Assembly (NCBI GenBank): GCA_016786495.1
Contig: JAEUUJ010000002.1
Location: 1-64,000, forward strand
DNA length: 64,000 bases
Reading direction: 5' to 3'
Origin: Cyclobacteriaceae bacterium
GTDB taxonomy: Bacteria; Bacteroidota; Bacteroidia; Cytophagales; Cyclobacteriaceae
Both the position numbers and the translations under genes were made by a program. Of the stretch, positions 43,882 through 53,156 are shown piece after piece. Within the stretch, counting starts at the first letter, position 1. Every line of letters starts with the position of its first letter. The notes beneath the pieces were generated by a model. It worked only from the letters and a program-made list of their open reading frames with translations, was not told where the DNA came from and ran no database searches.

Positions 43882-44826
43882 TCAGAAGTTAATAATAACC
43901 GTATCTGTCTTAATCACTTGCGCAACAGCCGGTAGTCCTGCAATCTTTGGCACAAGCTTATGTTCGCCTTTTGCCGTATCCTTCAGATCGATCACGGCAC
44001 GGAGCGAATCATCTGCGAACGTTCGCACACGTGATTCAGGCAAACGAAAAGCGCAGGAAATTTCTTTTGCGACTGTGCCCTGCTTCAATCGCGCAGGAAC
44101 ATTGACAATAACCAATCTTACACGTCGGGTAACTTCTTCAAACTTTTCAATGTTCAATGAAACACTGATATTACCAGGTTGCGCATTAATTAAATCCCGG
44201 TTTCCAAAATTTAGTTCAACTTCATCCCGAAAATCCTTGCGCAGGTTTTTTTGCGGCAGCGTAAGTTGAACGGTTGACGGTAATTCTGCGATTGATTGCC
44301 GGGGTCCTTCTACCCAAACCGAATCAGGAGAAAGTTTTGGTTCCTCCACGAGGCCGAACTCCGGGTCAAGAAACTGCCAGGCCGAATCCAATCGAACGCG
44401 GATCTTTTTTCGCGCTCGTTCTTCGATATGAATGCGCACCGTGTCGGTAATAACAAAGTTGATTTTCAGCCGATCGAGCTGTCCGGCAAAGGTGGCGGGG
44501 AGCGTAGCGCCTACAATTTTTCTGATTTCTGCGGGTTTCTCGAGGGGAATAACCAGCGGTGGAACTTTAAAGCCAAGGCTTCTGCGAAATAAATCCCAGC
44601 CGGAACCCGTCACGTTCATGCGAACCGATGCGGGCATTGGTTTTACCGGCACAAAATGATCCTGATCGTAATCGAACGTAACCGGAAACGTCAGGTTGGT
44701 TGAATAATTTTTATTGAGGGCGTTAAAAAACCAGAAGACCGTAGCGGCAAAGATGCACAATACTACGGCCTTCCAGTTTTTTTTATTGAAGCGTAAAAAG
44801 TTGAATATCGATGTTACAATACTCAC
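43882..44826 (-). CDS. YbbR-domain membrane-anchored protein (CdaR-like)
   Basis: 314 aa from the GTG at 44826, which starts 1 nt after the yajC stop. A longer frame (to 44928) would overlap yajC by about 100 bp and add 34 unlikely residues. One N-terminal TM (~15-35: WKAVVLCIFAATVFWFFNAL), then YbbR-like beta repeats outside the membrane (VKPMPASVRMNVTG, VWVEGPRQSIAELPS). In Firmicutes, CdaR regulates the c-di-AMP cyclase; no cyclase gene is here, so the role may be different. Confidence 0.85.
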   Translation of the reverse strand: MSIVTSIFNFLRFNKKNWKAVVLCIFAATVFWFFNALNKNYSTNLTFPVTFDYDQDHFVPVKPMPASVRMNVTGSGWDLFRRSLGFKVPPLVIPLEKPAEIRKIVGATLPATFAGQLDRLKINFVITDTVRIHIEERARKKIRVRLDSAWQFLDPEFGLVEEPKLSPDSVWVEGPRQSIAELPSTVQLTLPQKNLRKDFRDEVELNFGNRDLINAQPGNISVSLNIEKFEEVTRRVRLVIVNVPARLKQGTVAKEISCAFRLPESRVRTFADDSLRAVIDLKDTAKGEHKLVPKIAGLPAVAQVIKTDTVIINF

Positions 44827-44827
44827 G

Positions 44828-45142
44828 TTATTTTTTACCGGCTGCGATTTTGGTTGCTTCCATGGAAATGGCTGACTTGTTGAAACGGATTCGACCGCCT
44901 TTTTCAACTTCGAGAATGAATGTATCACCTTCCATTTCGGCTACTTCTCCGTGTGCGCCTCCAATGGTTACCACGTAGTCGCCACGCTTGATTTCTTCAA
45001 TGAATTTCTTTGCGTCTTTCGCTTTCTTCTGCTGGGGGCGGATCATGAAGAAATAGAATACGAGGATCATACCTCCCATCATCACATAAAAGCTGATGCT
45101 GCTTCCGCCCGACTGAGCTTGTAATAAAAATGCACTTACCAT
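44828..45142 (-). CDS. yajC: Preprotein translocase subunit YajC
   Basis: 104 aa. A single N-terminal TM (~14-35: FYVMMGGMILVFYFFMI) then RPQQKKAKDAKKFIEEIKRGD, the standard YajC block. It associates with SecDF-YidC at the translocon. Upstream partner of ybbR and coaE. Confidence 0.95.
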   Translation of the reverse strand: MVSAFLLQAQSGGSSISFYVMMGGMILVFYFFMIRPQQKKAKDAKKFIEEIKRGDYVVTIGGAHGEVAEMEGDTFILEVEKGGRIRFNKSAISMEATKIAAGKK

Positions 45143-45188
45143 ACTTGGTTGTTTATTGAACGTGTAAAGTTATCTTATTAAAAACAAA

Positions 45189-45219
45189 CATCCCAATCGA
45201 TCAGGGAAGGATTGGGATG
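45189..45219 (-). terminator. Intrinsic terminator downstream of the DUF1573 gene
   Basis: 10-bp stem catcccaatc/gattgggatg with an 11-nt loop, followed on the minus strand by tttgttttt. It separates the DUF1573 gene from yajC, so yajC must have its own promoter. Confidence 0.75.
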
Positions 45220-45240
45220 CCGGAATTATTGTTCTGTTAA

Positions 45241-45777
45241 TTACTTACGAACCGGGCCGTTCTGCGCATCAGGTTTTGGTGTAACCATCGCCTTAAAGCT
45301 GAGGCGTGTTGTTTTAGGCCATGTGTTTGCCGTAACGGTGATGGTTTTGTTCTGTGCATTGGGTTTACCGTTACTGTCGAACTCAGCCTTTACAAAACCT
45401 TCGCCACCCGGAGGGATCGGTGTTCTGGTCCAATCAGGCGCTGTACATCCGCAGGAAGGCTTGGCATCCTGAATAATCAACGGAGCTACGCCTGTGTTTT
45501 TGATTTTATAAACATGCGAAACCTTCTCGCCTTCCTTAATCACACCGAAATCGTAATCCACTTGATCAACTTCCATTACCGGAAGCGGACCATCGGGCTT
45601 CACTTCAGCCGGCGGGGTAACCACTTCTTTGCCGGGTTCAGCTGCTACAGGAGTTTTCTTTCCTTCGAGTGAGTTAATCCGTGCCTCGAGCGCAGCGATC
45701 TTCTTTTCTGCATCACGGTCTTTGCACGCGGTGAATGAAACCGCTGCAATCAATACTAAAATCAATTTTGCTTTCAT
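45241..45777 (-). CDS. DUF1573 family lipoprotein
   Basis: 178 aa. Lipobox SFTAC with Cys at about residue 18, a Lys/Glu coiled-coil linker (AALEARINSLEGKK) and Pro-rich spacer, then a DUF1573 immunoglobulin-like domain (YDFGVIKEGEKVSHVYKIKN, LIIQDAKPSCGCTAP with the conserved CGC). Cell-envelope protein of unknown function, very common in Bacteroidota. It lies 6 bp after the YtxH gene. Confidence 0.92.
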   Translation of the reverse strand: MKAKLILVLIAAVSFTACKDRDAEKKIAALEARINSLEGKKTPVAAEPGKEVVTPPAEVKPDGPLPVMEVDQVDYDFGVIKEGEKVSHVYKIKNTGVAPLIIQDAKPSCGCTAPDWTRTPIPPGGEGFVKAEFDSNGKPNAQNKTITVTANTWPKTTRLSFKAMVTPKPDAQNGPVRK

Positions 45778-45783
45778 ATGCTA

Positions 45784-46104
45784 TCAACTATATTCATTAA
45801 CCTTTTTCCCTTTGATCTGCTCCAGCAGGTCATCTACGTCTTCGAGCAATTTCTCGGCTTTCAAACGCGCCTCGTCAACTACTTTCTGACCCTGCGATTT
45901 AGCCTCTGAGGTAAGGGGTGTTTCTTTACCCTCCATCATGTCTTTCAAGAACGACTGAAGCATGTCTTTATACTTCTCCAGTTGAAACGAGAGTTTCTGA
46001 CGCGTGTTCACTCCTTTGTCAGGAGCATATAAAATTCCAAGTGCCGCACCGGCTGCTGCTCCGATCAGGAACGCCAGAAACGCATTTCCGCTTTTTTTAC
46101 CCAT
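45784..46104 (-). CDS. YtxH-domain small membrane protein
   Basis: 106 aa. N-terminal Gly/Ala-rich TM (FLAFLIGAAAGAALGILYAP) followed by DKGVNTRQKL and a long amphipathic charged helix. This is the YtxH (gas-vesicle GvpP-like) architecture. Probably stress-related; function not established. It sits between nusB and the DUF1573 gene. Confidence 0.9.
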   Translation of the reverse strand: MGKKSGNAFLAFLIGAAAGAALGILYAPDKGVNTRQKLSFQLEKYKDMLQSFLKDMMEGKETPLTSEAKSQGQKVVDEARLKAEKLLEDVDDLLEQIKGKKVNEYS

Positions 46105-46196
46105 AGGACTTCAAATTTCATCAGGATTTTCGGGATTTACACGCTTTTTCGGCAAGAAATCAGGCCGCTGCCCTGAATTAACAGCTTTTTAACAGG

Positions 46197-47336
46197 CTAT
46201 TTGTTATCGATCAGCCCACGGCCACTTTTCTTCATACTTCCCTTCGTTTTAAGCTCTTTGGAGATTACGTCCAGAATACCATTGATGAACTGACGGCTTT
46301 TGGGGGTGCTGTAATTTTTTGCGAGTTCTATGTACTCGTTAATGGTAACCTTTACCGGGATGTTCGGGAACGAAATGAGTTCAGCGATGGCCATCTCCAG
46401 GATAACACGGTCGGTTAACGGCAGACGTTCTACTTCCCAATTTCGTGTGTTGCTCGAAATAAGTTCTTTGTGTTGCTCACTCAGGTTAGCGCCTTCCGAA
46501 AAGAGTTTTTCAATGAAATCCCGGTCGTCATCCCAATTCAGCGAAAGCACCGGAAGTTGAATGGTCTTGTCTTTCTCCGGATTAAATGATTTGATGGTCT
46601 TTTCAACCATGCCCTTCACGATGTCGTGGTCTTCAGCCCAATAAAGAACCTCCTCTTCGAAGAACTCATTAATCACTGTCTTGCCCAGAATGACTCTCCT
46701 GAACAAATGATTCATGATTTTCTTCTGATCATCTGTTGAGGGATTTTTCTTGTCGAGATAGTGCATGTAGTCATTATCCTGCTTCAGCACATCCTTTAGC
46801 CACTGGCGTACGCGATCAAAATTCTTATCCCACGCAATGCCCGCTTTCAGTGATTCCTTTTTTAGTTCTTCGCTTTTGCCGAGTGCTTTGATCCAACTGT
46901 TCTTAACAAAATTTCCGTGGTTGATTTTCTTATCCGCATCAGCGGCTTCCGCCAGTGAAACGCCAAGTGCCAGTACAGACAGGTAGTGATCGTAAATTTT
47001 TTCAGACTGAAGAACCAGGTTCTTTTTAATGAAGTCGAAGTCCTTTTTAATGCCTTTTGTATACAAGGCAAAAGCTTCTTTTAATGCTTTCTGGATTTTC
47101 GGGTCGTCATGCTCCGCAGACATCTGATTCTTTTCGAAGGCCTTCTCGAACGCTTTCAGCGCCTGAGCCTTTTGCTTGCTCAACTCCTTTTTATCCTGTA
47201 CTTCCATCGAGTTCAGGTCAGGGGCGAACGTTTCCTCAATGGAATCGGTGGCGAGGGTGTAGTTGGCATCCTTACATTGCTGGTAGGCAAAAAGGCTTTG
47301 CATTACTTTTACGCGGAGGCTTCTACGATTGAGCAT
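46197..47336 (-). CDS. nusB: Transcription antitermination factor NusB, long Bacteroidota form
   Basis: 379 aa, more than twice the ~140 of E. coli NusB. The canonical NusB helical domain is at the C-terminus (~230-365: RDFIEKLFSEGANLSEQ, LPLTDRVILEMAIAELISF, NEYIELAKNYSTPKSRQFING). The first ~220 residues begin with the NusB-like arginine motif (MLNRRSLRVKVMQSLFAYQQ) and continue as charged helices. Long NusB proteins are common in this phylum. It binds boxA RNA with NusE for rRNA antitermination. First gene of its cluster. Confidence 0.93.
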   Translation of the reverse strand: MLNRRSLRVKVMQSLFAYQQCKDANYTLATDSIEETFAPDLNSMEVQDKKELSKQKAQALKAFEKAFEKNQMSAEHDDPKIQKALKEAFALYTKGIKKDFDFIKKNLVLQSEKIYDHYLSVLALGVSLAEAADADKKINHGNFVKNSWIKALGKSEELKKESLKAGIAWDKNFDRVRQWLKDVLKQDNDYMHYLDKKNPSTDDQKKIMNHLFRRVILGKTVINEFFEEEVLYWAEDHDIVKGMVEKTIKSFNPEKDKTIQLPVLSLNWDDDRDFIEKLFSEGANLSEQHKELISSNTRNWEVERLPLTDRVILEMAIAELISFPNIPVKVTINEYIELAKNYSTPKSRQFINGILDVISKELKTKGSMKKSGRGLIDNK

Positions 47337-47430
47337 GTATCAAAGAACAAATTCGCTGCAAAGATAATCAGGATTGATGAATTTGCCGGATTTTAAAGTT
47401 GCCTTTGAGATTCTGAATAGGCCATAAACA

Positions 47431-47461
47431 AAAATACCTGCCGGTAATCAGGCAGGTATTT
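47431..47461 (-). terminator. Intrinsic terminator after the amino-acid dehydrogenase gene
   Basis: 11-bp stem aaatacctgcc/ggcaggtattt with an 8-nt loop and, on the minus strand, a following T-rich tail (tttgtttatgg). It lies just after the dehydrogenase stop at 47485. Confidence 0.85.
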
Positions 47462-47484
47462 CGTATAAAACAACTTAGAAACAG

Positions 47485-48585
47485 TTATCTTCTGGTTCTC
47501 ACCTGAGCGATATCTGCGATACGCTTTTCGGCAAGTTTGATAGCAGCCTCCTGTGTGTTGATCTTTTCCTGCTCGGCCAGTTTAAAGATGTTCATACAGG
47601 TTGTATAAATTCCTTCGGCCTGCTCGAATACGCGGGCACGATTGTAGTTCCCTAAAAATTCATTGTACACGTTGATCAGTCCGCCAGCGTTGATCAGGAA
47701 ATCCGGAGCATAGGTGATGCCCTTGTCGATCAGCATGTATCCGTGCTTTACTTCGTCTTTCAGCTGGTTGTTGGCCGCACCGGCTACAACCTGGCAGTTC
47801 AACCGCGCAATCGTATCGTCATTTAAGGTTGCCCCGAGTGCGCATGGAGCATAGATATCCATGTCGAGATCATAAATTTTATCCTGCGCTACGGTTTTAA
47901 CTCCGAGGCGTTGTGCCAAAGCCTTCACCTTGTCTTCCGCGATGTCGGTGATGTATACGTTTGCATTCTCTTTTACAAGATGCTCCACCAAATACGTACC
48001 TACCTGACCAATACCCTGAACGGCAACTGTTTTTCCGGTCAGGCTGTCGTTGCCGTATGTTTTTTTCGCAGCGGCTTTCATGCCGAGGTAAACACCGTAT
48101 GCTGTAACGGGTGACGGATCACCACCACCACGCATCGATTCCGGTAATCCGGTAACGTGTTTGGTCTCCATGCCGATGAATTCCATGTCAGCAGTTTTCA
48201 TGTTTACATCTTCCGCAGTGATGTATTTTCCATTGAGGCTGTCGACAAATTTTCCGAACCTGCGCATGAAGGCTTCCGTCTTCATGGTTTTGGCATCGCC
48301 AATGATAACTGCTTTACCTCCGCCAAGATTTAATCCGGAGATAGATGCTTTGAACGTCATGCCGCGTGAAAGGCGCAATACATCGGTAAGCGCTTCCTGT
48401 TCGGTAGCGTAGTTCCACATACGCGTTCCGCCCAGGGCAGGCCCGAGTACAGTGTTGTGGATGGCAATGATCGCTTTAAGCCCGGTAGCCTCATCATGAC
48501 AAAACACCACCTGCTCATGTCCCAGTTGTGAAAGCTTGCCGAAGATGCCAGCCTGCTCTACCTTTTCAAGTTCTTTAATCTCCAT
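47485..48585 (-). CDS. Leucine-type Glu/Leu/Phe/Val dehydrogenase
   Basis: 366 aa, the size of leucine/valine dehydrogenases rather than the ~450 of glutamate dehydrogenase. Active-site lysine region ISGLNLGGGKAVIIG, MTFKASIS, NAD loop VAVQGIGQVGTYLVEHL. It oxidatively deaminates branched-chain amino acids, or runs the reverse amination. Monocistronic by position, with a TAnnTTTG box upstream (48635-48642, minus strand). Confidence 0.9.
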   Translation of the reverse strand: MEIKELEKVEQAGIFGKLSQLGHEQVVFCHDEATGLKAIIAIHNTVLGPALGGTRMWNYATEQEALTDVLRLSRGMTFKASISGLNLGGGKAVIIGDAKTMKTEAFMRRFGKFVDSLNGKYITAEDVNMKTADMEFIGMETKHVTGLPESMRGGGDPSPVTAYGVYLGMKAAAKKTYGNDSLTGKTVAVQGIGQVGTYLVEHLVKENANVYITDIAEDKVKALAQRLGVKTVAQDKIYDLDMDIYAPCALGATLNDDTIARLNCQVVAGAANNQLKDEVKHGYMLIDKGITYAPDFLINAGGLINVYNEFLGNYNRARVFEQAEGIYTTCMNIFKLAEQEKINTQEAAIKLAEKRIADIAQVRTRR

Positions 48586-48634
48586 CGGATTTGTTTTAGT
48601 TTGGAATCTGTTACTTTTCGCGTTTATGGAAGCA

Positions 48635-48642
48635 CAAAATTA
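48635..48642 (-). promoter_or_regulatory. TAnnTTTG -7 box for the amino-acid dehydrogenase
   Basis: TAATTTTG on the minus strand, about 50 bp ahead of the start codon at 48585. No TTG at the preferred distance, so only the -7 element supports it. Confidence 0.4.
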
Positions 48643-48814
48643 CCGGGAAAAGTTCGTTTTTGGCACATCTCAAACGATTGCAATAAAAATAAAGGGATTC
48701 TACTGGAGCGGCTGTCGTTGGCAGAATTTTATTAAATATTTTGCGGCATTACCCAAACTTTGTAGGTGCCAAATCAGTTGAATCAAATGCCTTTTTAGGC
48801 CTGTGTTGCCCGTT

Positions 48815-50617
48815 ATGACAGAACTCAAGTATCTCAACAAGTATCTTCTTAAATATAAAAGGCATCTTATCTGGGGGGTTGTGTTCGTCATTATCTCTAC
48901 CGTGTTCCAAATTATACCGGCAGAACTTGTCAGACGCTCCATTGATCTCGTAACCGATGACGTACTGGTGTATCGTTCTTTTGAAGGGTTAACGCTTCAG
49001 GACAACTTCTTTCGGGTGTTTGCTTTCAGTCTGATGCTTTATGCGGGGTTGATCTTACTGATGGCTTTACTCCGCGGGTTTTTTCTTTACCTCGTACGCC
49101 AGACACTGATCGTTATGTCGCGGCACATCGAGTACGATCTGAAAAATGAAATCTTTGAGCATTACCAAACACTCCCGCTTAGTTTCTACCGCAGAAACAA
49201 CACCGGTGACTTAATGAACCGGATTTCGGAAGATGTAGGCCGCGTGCGCATGTATCTGGGGCCCGTGATCATGTACGGACTTCAACTGATCACCTTGTTT
49301 CTGATTCTTATTCCATACATGTTCAGTAAGAATCCTACGCTCACGTGGTACGCCATCATTCCGCTGCCGTTTCTCTCGGTTGGAATCTACCTCGTGAATA
49401 ACATGGTTGAAAGACGGTCGGAAGAAATTCAAAAAAGCCAGTCGAAGCTTTCCACATTTGTTCAGGAAGCATTTAGCGGTATTCGCGTGATCAAGTCGTT
49501 CAATCGTGAAAACGAATCAATCAAGAACTTTTCAGAGGAGAGCGAAAACTATAAAAACAAATCGCTCAAGCTTACCCGCATTCAGTCGTTATTTTTTCCA
49601 TTGATGACAGGCCTCATCGGGCTGAGCATTATTTTAACTGTATATGCCGGAAGCGTAGAAGTCATTAACCGTGGACTCCCCATCAGTTACATTGCAGAAT
49701 TCATCATCTACGTAAACTTGTTAACCTGGCCGGTAGCTTCACTCGGATTAACCAGCAGTTTATTGCAACGCGCGGAAGCCTCCCAGAAGCGGATCAACGA
49801 ATTCCTAAAAACGCAAAACACGATTACTTCCGAGAAAAACCTCGTGCGGGAAATAAAGGGCAAGATTGAATTTAAGAACGTCAGCTTCACGTATCCCGAC
49901 ACGGGCATACAGGCATTGAAAAACGTTTCGTTTACGATCAATCCGGGTGAGTCGCTGGCGATTATCGGTACAACCGGATCGGGAAAAAGTACCGTTTCCA
50001 ACCTGATTGCGAGGCTTTATGACGCCCGCGAGGGTGAAGTGCTGATTGACGACACGCCGATCGAAGATTACAATCTCAATTCGCTGCGCACCCAGCTAGG
50101 CTCTGTACCTCAGGATGTGTTTTTATTCAGCGACACCATTTATAACAACATTGGTTTCGGCTTGACCGAGTCCGGTAACGATAAAATTACACAGGCCGCC
50201 AAAGATGCTGACGTATACGACAACATCATGGCATTCCCGCAGGGTTTTGAAACCCGGATCGGTGAACGAGGCATTACGCTCTCGGGCGGACAAAAACAAC
50301 GTGTGTCCATTGCGCGCGCTATTGTACGAGAGCCAAAAATTCTGATCCTGGATGATGCCCTTTCGGCTGTCGACACAAAAACAGAAAACACCATTCTCAA
50401 TAGCATGCGGAGGATCATGCAAAACCGGACTTCGGTAGTCATCTCTCACCGGGTATCATCGGCCAAGCTGGCCCATAAGATCATTGTGCTGGTTGACGGA
50501 CAAATTGTAGAAGAGGGCACGCACATCGGCCTGATCCGCAAAGGCGGAGTTTATAAAGACTTGTACCGAAAACAGATTGAAACGGAAAAAGAGTCAGCGT
50601 TAGAAAACGTATCGTAA
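48815..50617 (+). CDS. ABC exporter half-transporter with degenerate catalytic glutamate
   Basis: 600 aa from ATG 48815 (a GTG at 48803 is less likely). Six TM spans (~15-310), then an NBD: Walker A IGTTGSGKSTV, signature LSGGQKQR and Walker B LILDDALSAVD. The residue after the Walker B Asp, normally the catalytic Glu, is Asp (D514), as in the degenerate half of heterodimeric exporters. The H-loop His is kept (VVISHRVSS). The gene converges with the OMP gene (18-bp overlap). A second ABC half, with a normal Glu but an altered signature, lies 0.75 kb away on the other strand. Confidence 0.9.
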   Translation: MTELKYLNKYLLKYKRHLIWGVVFVIISTVFQIIPAELVRRSIDLVTDDVLVYRSFEGLTLQDNFFRVFAFSLMLYAGLILLMALLRGFFLYLVRQTLIVMSRHIEYDLKNEIFEHYQTLPLSFYRRNNTGDLMNRISEDVGRVRMYLGPVIMYGLQLITLFLILIPYMFSKNPTLTWYAIIPLPFLSVGIYLVNNMVERRSEEIQKSQSKLSTFVQEAFSGIRVIKSFNRENESIKNFSEESENYKNKSLKLTRIQSLFFPLMTGLIGLSIILTVYAGSVEVINRGLPISYIAEFIIYVNLLTWPVASLGLTSSLLQRAEASQKRINEFLKTQNTITSEKNLVREIKGKIEFKNVSFTYPDTGIQALKNVSFTINPGESLAIIGTTGSGKSTVSNLIARLYDAREGEVLIDDTPIEDYNLNSLRTQLGSVPQDVFLFSDTIYNNIGFGLTESGNDKITQAAKDADVYDNIMAFPQGFETRIGERGITLSGGQKQRVSIARAIVREPKILILDDALSAVDTKTENTILNSMRRIMQNRTSVVISHRVSSAKLAHKIIVLVDGQIVEEGTHIGLIRKGGVYKDLYRKQIETEKESALENVS

Positions 50618-51307
50618 GCCTACACCGCCCTGGATTTTAGTCCAGCCCGGATCTTTTACTACATCGTAGTAATATTCAAGCTCCATGAATGCAGACACCG
50701 GGATTTTGAAATACGAGTATTCGATTCCGAAAACACCTTGTGCTCCTTGTGTAAGCCGGTCGTATTGATTTTTAAAGTTTTTTGAGAGGCCATCTTCTTC
50801 GGCAAAGTAGTCATACTCAATTCTGAGGTTCCGGACTTCCCAGCCCAGCCCGACATACAGTTGCAAGCCCGGAGAAACTTGTTCAAGACCCATCTGATAC
50901 AAAACCTTTGCTTCGCCAACCCAGTCTGCCTTTACGTTATGGGAATAATACTCAGAAGTTTCCGGCTGAAACTCGTTAAACAGTTCGCTGTAATATTTGC
51001 TGTAGAGACCGCTGGCTGACTTGCCAAAATCCACATCAACTGCAAAATGCTTGTTCGCATAATACTTGTAGGTGAGGGCAAAAGGATCTCCAACCTTGAT
51101 TCCGATTCCGTGGTAGGGATAGCCGTTGTCGACAAAAATCGGACACACCACCCTCCGCTTTGAAACAGACATCCGGATCGGGTTGTGTTTGTTGACTGTT
51201 CTGCTCTTCGTATACACCTTTTGCGAGCCATTTGACCCCTGAGAATAGGCCGAAAAGGCCATTACTTGGCACAAAAGCAGCGTCAAACAGGTTTTTGTAA
51301 AGCGCAT
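50600..51307 (-). CDS. Outer-membrane beta-barrel protein
   Basis: 235 aa: signal peptide (FTKTCLTLLLCQVMAFSAYSQ), then alternating aromatic/polar strands (PYHGIGIKVGDPFALTYKYY, FAVDVDFGKS) and a C-terminal residue pattern ending GGVGLRYVF, as outer-membrane barrels do. No further family assigned. The last 18 bp overlap the convergent ABC gene. Confidence 0.8.
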   Translation of the reverse strand: MRFTKTCLTLLLCQVMAFSAYSQGSNGSQKVYTKSRTVNKHNPIRMSVSKRRVVCPIFVDNGYPYHGIGIKVGDPFALTYKYYANKHFAVDVDFGKSASGLYSKYYSELFNEFQPETSEYYSHNVKADWVGEAKVLYQMGLEQVSPGLQLYVGLGWEVRNLRIEYDYFAEEDGLSKNFKNQYDRLTQGAQGVFGIEYSYFKIPVSAFMELEYYYDVVKDPGWTKIQGGVGLRYVF

Positions 51308-51370
51308 TAAAGCAAATATAACCCTTTTGGCCCTACTTGCTTAGAGTTGAGGCGTTTTGGCCGGTGGGAT

Positions 51371-53140
51371 TCATAGAAACTCTTTGTACTGCATTTTGTA
51401 TAGTTGAGTATAGAATCCCTCTTTTTGCAGCAGATTCGCATGAGTGCCCGACTCCTTAATCTCGCCCTTGTCGAGTACCACGATGGTATCGGCCTTTTGG
51501 ATGGTTGAAAGCCGGTGCGCAATCACGATGGACGTGCGCCCCTGCATCATTTTCTCGATGGCGTTCTGGATCATTTCTTCCGTTTCCGAGTCGACCGATG
51601 AGGTGGCCTCGTCCAGCACCAGAATTCTCGGATCGTAAACCATCGCGCGGATAAAGGATATCAACTGGCGCTGACCAACCGAAAGTGTTGACCCGCGCTC
51701 CATTACGTTGTACGACAACTGCCCCGGCAAGCGTTCGATAAACTTCCGGGCGCCAACCATGTCGGCCGCGCGCCACACCATCTCTTCTGTTACATCCGGG
51801 TTGCCAAGCGTAATGTTTTTGAAAATCGAATCGGAGAAGAGAAATACATCCTGAAGCACCGCCCCGATGTTCCTGCGCAGGAAGCCAAGATCGTATTCGC
51901 GGATATCCACCCCGTCAACCTTAATGGAGCCCTGATTGATTTCGTAGAAGCGGCTTAACAGGTTAATGATCGATGATTTGCCGGCACCGGTTGCACCCAC
52001 CAGCGCGAAAGTTTTGCCGGCTTGTATCTCGAGGCTGATATTTTTCAGCACATATTCTTCCTCTGTGTACGCGAAAGAAACGTTTTCGAATTTCACTTCA
52101 CCCTGAAGCGTTTCCGGTTGATGCGTTCCATTCGGCTGTACATCTTCCTGACTGTCCAGCAGATTGATGATCCGCGAAGAACTTACAATACCCATCTGCA
52201 ACGTGTTGTAGCGATCGGCAATCATCCGAATCGGGCGGAAGAATTGCTGAAGCAGCATGATGAATGCCACCAGCTTTCCGATGGTCATGCCCGTATCGTT
52301 CTGGATAATGCTTTGCGCGCCATACCAAACCAGCAGTCCAATGCCCGCGGCCGCGATGATTTCCGCCACCGGAAAATAAATTGAATAGTACAACACCGAC
52401 CGGAGGTTTGATTGCCGGTGCTCTTCATTGATTACCTTAAACTTATCAAACTCGCGTTTCTCGCTCGCAAAAATCTGCACGATGTTCATTCCGGTAATAT
52501 GTTCCTGAACGAATGTATTCAGACTTGCCACCGCATTGCGCACATCGTTAAACGCCACTTTAATTTTTTCCTTAAAAATGTATGTTGAGATCAACAACAG
52601 CGGCAACGTGGCCAAACTTATCAATGCCATCCGCCAGTCGATATACACCATCACAGCTACGATGAAGACGATTTGCAGCAAATCGCTGATGATGGCCGCT
52701 AACCCTTCGCTGAATACGTCTGCCAGTGTTTCCACATCTGAAATGGTGCGGGTTACGAGTCGGCCGATGGGTGTCTTATCAAAAAACCGAAGGCGGAGGT
52801 TAATCAGATGCTCGTAGAGTTTGGTGCGGATGTCGCGGATAACCTGCTGGCCCAGCCACCCCGACAAGTAGGTATGAATGTATTCGGTAAATGCCTGAAC
52901 GATCAGCATAAAAAACAACACCAGCACCATCACAATTACCCCCCGATAATTGCCTGTGGCTACATCGTTATCAATCGTATACTGAATCAGGATGGGCCGT
53001 AAGGGTGTGAGCACCCCAAGGGTGAACGTTAACACGATCACGAGATAGAAGCGGCCTTTGTAGGGCATCACAAACTTCAGCAGGCGCCTGAGAACCTTGA
53101 AATCGATAATATTGCCGCTGGTGGTTTGATCTTTCTCCAT
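51371..53140 (-). CDS. ABC exporter half-transporter with normal Glu but altered signature
   Basis: 589 aa: six TM spans (~20-320) and an NBD with Walker A VGATGAGKSS, signature LSVGQRQL (Gly replaced by Val in the LSGGQ motif) and Walker B LVLDEATSSVD with catalytic E511. H-loop IVIAHRLST. The altered signature fits the degenerate partner site of a heterodimer with the 48815-50617 protein. It could also work alone as a homodimer. It lies 16 bp downstream of truA on the same strand. Confidence 0.92.
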   Translation of the reverse strand: MEKDQTTSGNIIDFKVLRRLLKFVMPYKGRFYLVIVLTFTLGVLTPLRPILIQYTIDNDVATGNYRGVIVMVLVLFFMLIVQAFTEYIHTYLSGWLGQQVIRDIRTKLYEHLINLRLRFFDKTPIGRLVTRTISDVETLADVFSEGLAAIISDLLQIVFIVAVMVYIDWRMALISLATLPLLLISTYIFKEKIKVAFNDVRNAVASLNTFVQEHITGMNIVQIFASEKREFDKFKVINEEHRQSNLRSVLYYSIYFPVAEIIAAAGIGLLVWYGAQSIIQNDTGMTIGKLVAFIMLLQQFFRPIRMIADRYNTLQMGIVSSSRIINLLDSQEDVQPNGTHQPETLQGEVKFENVSFAYTEEEYVLKNISLEIQAGKTFALVGATGAGKSSIINLLSRFYEINQGSIKVDGVDIREYDLGFLRRNIGAVLQDVFLFSDSIFKNITLGNPDVTEEMVWRAADMVGARKFIERLPGQLSYNVMERGSTLSVGQRQLISFIRAMVYDPRILVLDEATSSVDSETEEMIQNAIEKMMQGRTSIVIAHRLSTIQKADTIVVLDKGEIKESGTHANLLQKEGFYTQLYKMQYKEFL

Positions 53141-53156
53141 GCTTGTTAGCCCCTCG

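Noticed and set aside
44827..44928. Longer YbbR start inside yajC
   Set aside because: It would overlap yajC by about 100 bp. The GTG one base after the yajC stop leads directly into the expected TM segment.
46197..47336. NusB length (379 aa) as a fusion or mis-assembly
   Set aside because: Long NusB proteins of 300-380 residues are usual in Bacteroidota, and the C-terminal NusB domain is intact.
48803..48814. GTG start for the first ABC exporter gene
   Set aside because: The ATG at 48815 follows four codons later and matches where family members begin.
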